Below, one piece after another: positions 8,250 to 13,431 of a DNA stretch of 26,094 bases (position 1 is its first letter; each line of letters opens with the position of its first letter). The translations under genes were made by a program, and so were the position numbers. Source of the DNA: SHLJ01 sp041618535 (GTDB lineage: Bacteria > Bacteroidota > Bacteroidia > Flavobacteriales > Flavobacteriaceae). Location: assembly GCA_041618535.1 (NCBI GenBank), contig JBFKFP010000020.1, forward strand, positions 1 to 26,094, read 5' to 3'. The notes under the pieces were generated by a model that saw only the letters and a list, made by a program, of their open reading frames with translations, had not been told where the DNA came from and ran no database searches.

Positions 8250-8567
8250 ATGCAAAAGCTAATTAATTATTCATTCAAAAAGGGGATCGCATTATTCAGG
8301 AAGAGCGATCAATATAAGAAAGAGATTCAGTGCGATCCCTTAATTGAAAAAAAACTTGATGAGATGAAACGAAATCAGAAATTGCTCAAAACGAATTTAC
8401 TTCACCTGGAATTCATCAGTAAGTTTGAATCTTACCTGGAAAACAAAAATTCAGATCACTTTCCGCTGGAATTCCTTCTGGAACTGCATGACATTAAAAA
8501 GGAAATTCAAATCAATATTCACAGTACCTCCGAAAAATTGAACCGGGAATATGCAATAGCTATTTAA
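8250..8567 (+). CDS. Small charged helical protein of unknown function, copy 1
   Basis: A 105-residue protein with no family I recognise. It is rich in Lys, Glu and Leu, without signal peptide or long hydrophobic segment, and probably cytoplasmic and mostly helical. The N-terminal 40 residues are strongly basic and acidic in alternation; the C-terminal 66 residues (from KRNQKLLKTNLLHLEF onward, ending LNREYAIAI) recur in the gene at 8837 with about 51 of 66 identities. It has its own repeat-array promoter just upstream and lies directly before the H-NOX/LytTR signalling operon, which makes a part in that pathway plausible. There is no enzymatic motif; a protein-protein adaptor or connector role is only a guess. 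Confidence 0.7.
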   Translation: MQKLINYSFKKGIALFRKSDQYKKEIQCDPLIEKKLDEMKRNQKLLKTNLLHLEFISKFESYLENKNSDHFPLEFLLELHDIKKEIQINIHSTSEKLNREYAIAI

Positions 8568-8578
8568 TCCCTGTTTCC

Positions 8579-8667
8579 CATTCGTCGACACATAATTTCC
8601 TCCCGACCGGTTAAAAATATCACCGATAGAAATAAATAAGGATCAATCTATCAACCTTCTAAATTTG
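8579..8667 (+). promoter_or_regulatory. Predicted LytTR-type repeat array and promoter b
   Basis: CATTCGTCGAC at 8579-8589 is followed by CTCCCGACCGG (8600) and CACCGATAGAA (8621) at exact 21-base steps. The -7 element TAAATTTG is at 8660-8667, 50 bases after the end of the second repeat and 29 after the third, the same layout as array a. Transcription from near 8674 would cover the decayed 5' part of the duplicated gene and then the frame at 8837. Confidence 0.65.
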
Positions 8668-8836
8668 TTTTCGAATTTGATTGATTAAGGATTTTTCCCT
8701 CAGGCTTTTTAAAGGTCTAAATCTTAACAATAAATACTAATTAACTAAGAAATATTGGGATCGTATTATAATGAAAGTTAGAATCTCGATGAGGCAAAGA
8801 TCAAATGCGATCCCTTTAATTTAAACAAACCAGGTG

Positions 8837-9040
8837 ATGGAAAGAAACGGTAAAATACTCAAAACAAATCTATTACATTTAGAGTTCATAAATAAGTTCG
8901 AATCTTATCTCGAAAATAAGAACACCGAATATTTTCCTCTCGAGTTTCTTTTGGAACTGAATAAGATAAAAAAGGACATCCAGGTTAATATTTGCAATAC
9001 TTCAGAACAGCTGAACCGTGATTACGCAATTGCGATTTGA
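8837..9040 (+). CDS. Small helical protein, N-terminally shortened copy 2
   Basis: About 67 residues, matching the C-terminal two thirds of the gene at 8250 (around 51 of 66 identical, both ending YAIAI). Substitutions are mostly conservative (Asp/Glu, Ile/Val, Lys/Gln), which suggests purifying selection on this part rather than free decay. ATG 8837 is chosen; the GTG just before it is also in frame. The upstream region that would encode the missing N-terminus is recognisable but carries frameshifts and stops. Either this is a shortened functional protein containing only the conserved domain, or a pseudogene early in decay. It has its own array promoter and lies just before the signalling operon. 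Confidence 0.55.
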   Translation: MERNGKILKTNLLHLEFINKFESYLENKNTEYFPLEFLLELNKIKKDIQVNICNTSEQLNRDYAIAI

Positions 9041-9050
9041 TTCAAAATTT

Positions 9051-9140
9051 CATTCGTCTAAACATTTTTGCCATTCACCGACACAAAGTCCTATATTCAT
9101 AGAAAGAAAACGATCTTTCGGGGCTTTAAAATTAATTTTG
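9051..9140 (+). promoter_or_regulatory. Predicted LytTR-type repeat array and promoter c (signalling operon)
   Basis: Three clear repeats: CATTCGTCTAA (9051), CATTCACCGAC (9072) and TATTCATAGAA (9094), steps of 21 and 22 bases. The -7 element TAATTTTG lies at 9133-9140, 51 bases after the end of repeat two and 29 after repeat three. Predicted transcription starts near 9147, only about nine bases before the GTG at 9156, so the mRNA would be nearly leaderless. This placement suggests that the LytTR regulator, last gene of the operon, controls its own expression. Confidence 0.7.
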
Positions 9141-9155
9141 TGAAAATTGTAAAAG

Positions 9156-9575
9156 GTGAACACAAAACTGAAAATTCTTCTTATTGAGGATGATGTGATC
9201 GAGGTCATGAAGTTTAATCGAACGTTGAAGACGTTGAAACTGGATCATCAAATAACCGTGGCAGACAATGGTGAAGCTGCGCTTGAAATGTTAAAGTCGG
9301 CAGACTCCTTACCCGAATTGATCATTTTGGATCTTAACATGCCCAAGATCAACGGCCTCGAATTCCTCTCAATATTGAAACAGGATGAGCGCCTGCATCA
9401 TATTCCCGCCGTTATCCTGACCACCTCCAGCAACCGCAATGATATCGTCCGTTGTTACAGGACAGGAATTGCCGGCTACATGATAAAACCACTAAAATAT
9501 GAGGATTTTGTAGCAAATATTGAAAAATTATTGGCATATTGGAGTGTGAATGAACTGAAATCACTTGAAGGATGA
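9156..9575 (+). CDS. Single-domain response regulator (CheY/Rcp1-like receiver)
   Basis: A 139-residue stand-alone receiver. It has the acidic pair in LLIEDDVIEV (residues 8-17), phospho-acceptor Asp in IILDLNMPKINGLEF (D59), the switch Thr in VILTTSS and the conserved Lys in MIKPLKYEDF. The wording (RTLKTL, SSNRNDIVRCYRTGIAGYMIKPL) is that of Rcp1-type receivers that pair with phytochrome or PAS kinases. There is no output domain, so it either shuttles phosphate to or from the Hpt protein or acts by protein contact. The start is GTG 9156; there is no ATG near. The stop overlaps the H-NOX ATG (ATGA). First gene of the operon behind promoter c. Confidence 0.9.
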   Translation: MNTKLKILLIEDDVIEVMKFNRTLKTLKLDHQITVADNGEAALEMLKSADSLPELIILDLNMPKINGLEFLSILKQDERLHHIPAVILTTSSNRNDIVRCYRTGIAGYMIKPLKYEDFVANIEKLLAYWSVNELKSLEG

Positions 9576-10123
9576 AAGGAATAGTTTTTACCGAATTTCT
9601 CGATTTGGTGGAAGATAAATTCGGGTTGGAAATGGTTGACAAAATTATAAGTCAGTCCCAGCTGGAATCAGGAGGAGCTTATACGACTGTCGGAACCTAT
9701 GATTTCAGTGAGATGTTACAGCTTGTTAGCAACCTTAGCTCCAACACAGAGATCCCTGTCGATGATCTTCTGCTCATCTATGGAGAGCACTTTTTTGATG
9801 TCCTGTACAACAGTTACGGACAGATGCTGGATAGGTATGACAGCCCCATTGACCTGTTAGCCTCGATTGAAAATCATATTCATGTAGAGGTGAGGAAACT
9901 TTATCCGGATGCCGAACTGCCCACCTTTACCGTTTTGCAAAAAACAAAAGACGAACTGATAATGGTCTACACCTCTAGCCGTGCGATGCATCATTTCGGG
10001 CTTGGATTGATGAACAAGACCTTTGAACATTTTAACTCAAAGGCGACTATAGTTCTGGAAAAGATAAAAGAAGATGGTACTGAGGTCAAGTTCACTATCA
10101 AGAAATTAGATGAGTCAGCCTGA
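9572..10123 (+). CDS. H-NOX (HNOB) haem nitric-oxide-binding sensor protein
   Basis: A 183-residue H-NOX domain protein, the family of soluble haem sensors related to guanylate cyclase. Visible landmarks: opening MKGIVFTEFLDLVEDKFG; SGGAYTTVGTYDFSEM (33-48); the proximal haem ligand His104, seven residues before Pro112 in HVEVRKLYPDAELP; and the haem-propionate motif YxSxR as Y133-T-S135-S-R137. By comparison with the Thermoanaerobacter H-NOX as I recall it, the distal Tyr needed for stable oxygen binding is replaced by Phe142, so it should favour NO over O2. In other bacteria such proteins inhibit or activate a kinase encoded next door and often control biofilm. Here the ATG overlaps the receiver stop, and the kinase gene starts inside its last codons. 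Confidence 0.93.
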   Translation: MKGIVFTEFLDLVEDKFGLEMVDKIISQSQLESGGAYTTVGTYDFSEMLQLVSNLSSNTEIPVDDLLLIYGEHFFDVLYNSYGQMLDRYDSPIDLLASIENHIHVEVRKLYPDAELPTFTVLQKTKDELIMVYTSSRAMHHFGLGLMNKTFEHFNSKATIVLEKIKEDGTEVKFTIKKLDESA

Positions 10124-12209
10124 TAATACCGACATAATTAAAAGGGCTCTCGAGAGGGAGAAACGAGCGCGAAATGCGGCCGAAAAGATACTGGAATCCA
10201 AATCTGCCGAGCTCTTCCACCTTACAAAGGAATTGACAGACACCAATTCCAAGCTGGAATCTCTTCTAAAAGAGCGTACTTCAGAGCTAAAAGGTGTATT
10301 CGAGAACATGGTTGATGCTTACGTCATGATAGACTTAAGCGGGAATGTTCTGAAAATGAATGAATCAGCAGTCGATGTCCTGGGTTTCGATTCTATTGAT
10401 GAGCCGGCTAATCTTATGACTCTTCTGCCGCCTGATGAAGTAGATCGGGTTCAGGAAGGGATGGAATTACTCGTTAATGAAGGGGCGATTTCGAATTTTG
10501 AGATCAATATCATAACCAAACAGAAGGAACGGAAACTTATCAGTGTCAACTCCAGTGTAATCCATACTGATGCGGAACAAGTTATAGCGGCCCAGGGCAT
10601 TGTCAGGGACATTACCGAGGAACGACGTCGAATAGGTATAATCGAGGAGCAAAAAAGTCAATTGGATATTATTGTCGAGAATTCACCTATCGGAATTGTA
10701 TTGACCCATGGTACCGAAATCATCAAAGCGAACCAGGGCGTTCTCAGTATGCTGAATTACACAAAGGACGAGCTGGAAAGTCTGACTGTTAACGATATCA
10801 CCCACCCCAACGATCGGTCAATTTCAAGGGATATGGTCGATAAACTTGATAATGGTGAACAGAATCGATTTAACGTTAATAAACGATATCTCCGAAAGGA
10901 TGGTTCGATCTTATATGCCAGGACCACGGTAAGCTCTGTGAGGGGAATTGAGGGAAATATAAAGTATCAGATCGCAATCATAGAAGATGTGACCAAAGAA
11001 CGCGAAGGTGAATTGATGGTCGAGGTCATCAACAATGTGGCTAAGGCTATTCTGGGTAAGGTCAATTATGTTGAGATTGCGTGGGAGATCGTTCATGAAA
11101 TCGCTGATTATCTGGGATCAGACGATTGCGTTATCTACATCCTTGATCCTGAAACGAATAAATTAGAACAGGTTGCTGCATATGGTGAGAAAGAGAGCAA
11201 CAAGGAAATAAGCAACAGGATCAGTATTCCTGTTGGAGAGGGTGTGGTTGGTTCAATTGCGCAGTCGGGTGTTGGGGAGATCATACCCGACACGAGCAGG
11301 GATCCGCGCTATATAGAAGATGACAAACAACGACTTTCAGAGATAACGGTCCCGATAATTAGTAAGGACAAGGTCATAGGGGTGATCGATTCTGAGCATA
11401 AGGACAAAGGGTTTTATTCAAAGGAACACCTCGAGACATTGACCAATATTGCACGAATTGTTTCCATGCAGCTTGATAAGGCCATCAGTCTTGCCCAAAA
11501 AGAGAAGGCCGAAGAGCGGAACAAGGAATTACTTGTTGCTTTGGAACGCAGTAATACAGAACTCCAGGAATACGCCCATGTGGTATCTCCTGACCTAAAA
11601 TCACCGTTACGCAGTTTGTATGCTCTTGTGCACTGGCTAAAAGAGGACAATTCTGAGAAGCTGGATGAAAACAGTTTGAACAATATAGGGATGATTGAGA
11701 CAACCCTGGAAAATATGGAAAAACTGATCTCTGACGTCCTGGAATATTCAAGTGTAACAACTGGGGATAACCAATCTGTAAAGGTAGATCTCAACGAGGT
11801 GATTGAGAAGGTAATTGTCAACCTCCACCTTCCGGAAAATTTTTCAGTGCGTGTTAAAAATACCCTGCCCGTCTTAACAGGTGATCCCACAAGGTTTATA
11901 CAACTCTTCCAAAATCTGTTGAGTAATGCGATTAAGTATAACGATAAGGAGGAAGGCTTTGTCGAGATAGATGTCTTGGAGAAATCAACCCATTATCGAT
12001 TTTCTGTATCAGATAATGGAATAGGGATTGAGAAAAAATATTATGATAAAATTTTTGATGTTTTCCAGGCCTTGAATGTATCCAAACAATCCACGGGTGT
12101 CGGGCTGTCGATAGTGAAGAAAATAGTGAATATCTATAAAGGCGATATTTGGCTGAAATCTGAGCCTGGCAAGGGAACGACTTTTTATTTTACAATTAAA
12201 AAAGATTAA
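10110..12209 (+). CDS. Sensor kinase PAS-PAS-GAF-DHp-HATPase with Pro at the H-box His position
   Basis: A 699-residue soluble sensor kinase with no membrane helix. Order: basic coiled coil (about 8-60, ALEREKRARNAAEKILESKS, as in H-NOX-linked kinases), PAS (65-175), PAS (185-298), GAF (305-465), a coil, a DHp-like region (482-545) and HATPase (590-699). The ATPase is complete: FQNLLSNAIKYND (N box), VSDNGIGIE (G1) and STGVGLSIVKK (G2). The H box reads YAHVVSPDLKSPLRS: Pro494 (CCT) stands where this family has the phospho-accepting His. Autophosphorylation there is impossible, so a plausible substrate is the Hpt His encoded next. The start overlaps the H-NOX gene by 14 bases, fitting a physical H-NOX/kinase pair. 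Confidence 0.92.
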   Translation: MSQPDNTDIIKRALEREKRARNAAEKILESKSAELFHLTKELTDTNSKLESLLKERTSELKGVFENMVDAYVMIDLSGNVLKMNESAVDVLGFDSIDEPANLMTLLPPDEVDRVQEGMELLVNEGAISNFEINIITKQKERKLISVNSSVIHTDAEQVIAAQGIVRDITEERRRIGIIEEQKSQLDIIVENSPIGIVLTHGTEIIKANQGVLSMLNYTKDELESLTVNDITHPNDRSISRDMVDKLDNGEQNRFNVNKRYLRKDGSILYARTTVSSVRGIEGNIKYQIAIIEDVTKEREGELMVEVINNVAKAILGKVNYVEIAWEIVHEIADYLGSDDCVIYILDPETNKLEQVAAYGEKESNKEISNRISIPVGEGVVGSIAQSGVGEIIPDTSRDPRYIEDDKQRLSEITVPIISKDKVIGVIDSEHKDKGFYSKEHLETLTNIARIVSMQLDKAISLAQKEKAEERNKELLVALERSNTELQEYAHVVSPDLKSPLRSLYALVHWLKEDNSEKLDENSLNNIGMIETTLENMEKLISDVLEYSSVTTGDNQSVKVDLNEVIEKVIVNLHLPENFSVRVKNTLPVLTGDPTRFIQLFQNLLSNAIKYNDKEEGFVEIDVLEKSTHYRFSVSDNGIGIEKKYYDKIFDVFQALNVSKQSTGVGLSIVKKIVNIYKGDIWLKSEPGKGTTFYFTIKKD

Positions 12210-12211
12210 CA

Positions 12212-12529
12212 TTGGAAGCACCAAATCTTGATTATATTAAAAAACTTTCCGGTGGAGATTCTGAATTTGAAGGTAAACTGATTTCAGTTATAAAGGAGGA
12301 GTTTCCGAAAGAGCGGATTGAATTCGAAAACAATCTCGATAAGAATGACTTTTTGGCAACTGCTCAAAATGTCCATAAACTTAAGCATAAATTTAGTATT
12401 TTGGGCCTTGAACAAAGTTACCAGTTGGCAGATGAATTTGAAGAGGACCTTAAGAATTCAGTAATCGAACGGTCTGATGAATTTAACGCGGTCCTGGATC
12501 GTATCTCTGCTTTTCTGGAACAGATTTAA
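12212..12529 (+). CDS. Stand-alone Hpt phosphotransfer protein
   Basis: A 105-residue helical protein matching the Hpt domain. The phosphorylatable His is H55 in AQNVHKLKHKFSILGLEQS, corresponding to the HxLKGxxxxxG motif, with His-Lys in place of the usual Gly-Ser. Hpt proteins move phosphate between Asp residues of receivers, or in CheA-like systems receive it directly from a kinase domain. The frame contains no Met codon, so translation must begin at TTG 12212, two bases after the kinase stop. The LytTR gene follows nine bases after the stop. With no H-box His in the kinase, this is the only obvious phospho-His acceptor encoded in the operon. Confidence 0.88.
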   Translation: MEAPNLDYIKKLSGGDSEFEGKLISVIKEEFPKERIEFENNLDKNDFLATAQNVHKLKHKFSILGLEQSYQLADEFEEDLKNSVIERSDEFNAVLDRISAFLEQI

Positions 12530-12537
12530 GTGGCATA

Positions 12538-13245
12538 ATGAACTGTATTATAATAGATGATGAGGCGGCTGCACGCATGATCATTCAACAACTCTGTAAC
12601 CAGGTAAATGGACTGAATGTCCTTGAGGAATTTCCAAATGCCATCCAGGCCATAAAGTTTCTGAACCAGCAAGAAGTTGATCTGATATTCCTCGATATCC
12701 ACATGCCGGATTTCACCGGATTTGATTTTATTCAATCTTTAAAAAACCCTCCGCAAATTATCCTTACCACCTCAGACAGGAACTTCGCCATCGAAGCCTT
12801 TGAGTATGACTGCATTGCTGATTACCTTGTAAAACCGGTTGAACTGGATCGGTTTAAACGAGCAGTAAACAAAGCGGAAAGCCGTATGAATACCCTTGTA
12901 GCTGAATCGCCGACTTCGGAAGAGGATTCTAAGAAAGAAGAATTATACATAAATATCGACAGGAGGCTGATCAAGATCGACATTCCGACAATCTACCTGG
13001 TGGAAGCCAAGGGCGATTACATACAGATAAAAACAGAGGATAAGAACTATACGGTGCATTCTACACTGAAGAAGATCGAAGACAAACTTCCTTCTACCTT
13101 GTTTCTGAAAGTTCACCGCTCCTATATCATCAATGTGTCCAAGATTATCGATATCGAGGATAACAGCGTATTGATTAAAAAGGATGTCATCCCGGTAAGC
13201 CGATCGAACAGGCCCGAATTGATGAAACGCTTGAACCTGCTTTAA
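12538..13245 (+). CDS. LytTR-family response regulator
   Basis: A 235-residue two-domain transcription regulator. The receiver (1-120) has IIIDDEAAA (4-12), acceptor Asp53 in LIFLDIHMPDFTGFDF, the switch Thr in IILTTSD, and LVKPVEL. A short acidic linker (about 121-135, AESPTSEEDSKKEE) leads to the LytTR DNA-binding domain, recognised by LYINIDRRLIKIDIPTIYLVEAKGDYIQIKT and FLKVHRSYIINVSKI...VIPVSRSNRPEL. LytTR domains bind pairs of about 9-base direct repeats roughly 21 bases apart; seven arrays with exactly that period lie in this window, including one before its own operon. It is the last gene of the operon and the probable output of the relay. Confidence 0.95.
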   Translation: MNCIIIDDEAAARMIIQQLCNQVNGLNVLEEFPNAIQAIKFLNQQEVDLIFLDIHMPDFTGFDFIQSLKNPPQIILTTSDRNFAIEAFEYDCIADYLVKPVELDRFKRAVNKAESRMNTLVAESPTSEEDSKKEELYINIDRRLIKIDIPTIYLVEAKGDYIQIKTEDKNYTVHSTLKKIEDKLPSTLFLKVHRSYIINVSKIIDIEDNSVLIKKDVIPVSRSNRPELMKRLNLL

Positions 13246-13257
13246 GGTTTCATTTTC

Positions 13258-13346
13258 CAGTCATCTACATTCATCTACCCTTCGTCGAAGCCAAAAGGAA
13301 TCCTGAAGAAATTTGATTAAGCACATGTTTAATTCATGCATCTTTG
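13258..13346 (+). promoter_or_regulatory. Predicted LytTR-type repeat array and promoter d (orphan, before ncRNA)
   Basis: CAGTCATCTAC (13258) and CCTTCGTCGAA (13279) are 21 bases apart, with an extra good copy CATTCATCTAC out of phase at 13268 and a weak ATCCTGAAGAA at 13300. The -7 element CATCTTTG is at 13339-13346, 50 bases after the end of the 13279 repeat and 29 after the last. The array lies between the stop codons of two converging genes and reads toward no protein start, but toward a hairpin-rich stretch ending in a terminator. Confidence 0.65.
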
Positions 13347-13352
13347 GAATAT

Positions 13353-13431
13353 AATTAAACTTTACGCGTTAAAGTTTTTCATGAGATTATTGGGACAAAA
13401 GGTGAGGAAAGATCTTCTTCGCCTTTTTTTT
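13353..13431 (+). ncRNA. Candidate small regulatory RNA, about 80 nt
   Basis: Transcription from promoter d should begin near 13353. The transcript would fold into hairpin 1 (AAACTTTA 13357-13364 with TAAAGTTT 13370-13377, loop CGCGT). A mostly single-stranded linker holding AUGAGAUUAUUGGGACAAAA (13381-13400) follows. Hairpin 2 at 13401-13423 with eight U residues then acts as an intrinsic terminator. The single-stranded linker is the likely target-pairing segment. It lies between the LytTR gene and the TPR/barrel gene, ending at the last bases of the latter on the other strand. A short frame from ATG 13381 exists but runs through the terminator. The exact 5' end is estimated from the -7 position. 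Confidence 0.55.
13401..13431 (+). terminator. Intrinsic terminator, probably serving both strands
   Basis: GGTGAGGAA (13401-13409) pairs with TTCTTCGCC (13415-13423) over loop AGATC, nine pairs including two G-T wobbles, followed by TTTTTTTT (13424-13431). On the minus strand the same hairpin is followed by TTTT and lies just beyond the stop of the TPR/barrel gene, so it can end that transcript too. Confidence 0.8.

Larger units (their letters stand above)
8579..9040 (+). repeat. Second unit of a tandem promoter-plus-gene duplication
   Basis: This unit repeats 8103-8567: the operator array, the -7 element, a shared TTTTCCCTCA leader block, a CTAATTAA block, GGGATCG and TGCGATCCCTT blocks, then the conserved C-terminal coding region. 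The unit has diverged most in the 5' coding part. The base triplet matching the copy-1 ATG reads ATA, and the TGCGATCCC tract has one extra T plus in-frame stops, so the first 39 or so codons are lost while the last 66 are kept. Confidence 0.6.

Noticed and set aside
8103..9104. CRISPR-like array suggested by repeated CATTCGTCGA units
   Set aside because: Units are short, imperfect, separated by 10-11 bases within each cluster and tied to promoters; there are no spacers of uniform length and no cas genes.
11414..11890. 158-codon minus-strand frame inside the kinase gene
   Set aside because: It is antisense to the conserved GAF and kinase core; its Ser/Arg-rich composition is that of a shadow frame.
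13357..13381. Hairpin 1 plus TTTTT as a terminator for the LytTR operon
   Set aside because: The stem is eight AT-rich pairs with a single G-C pair and the T run is interrupted after five; the hairpin at 13401 is far stronger. It may still cause a pause.
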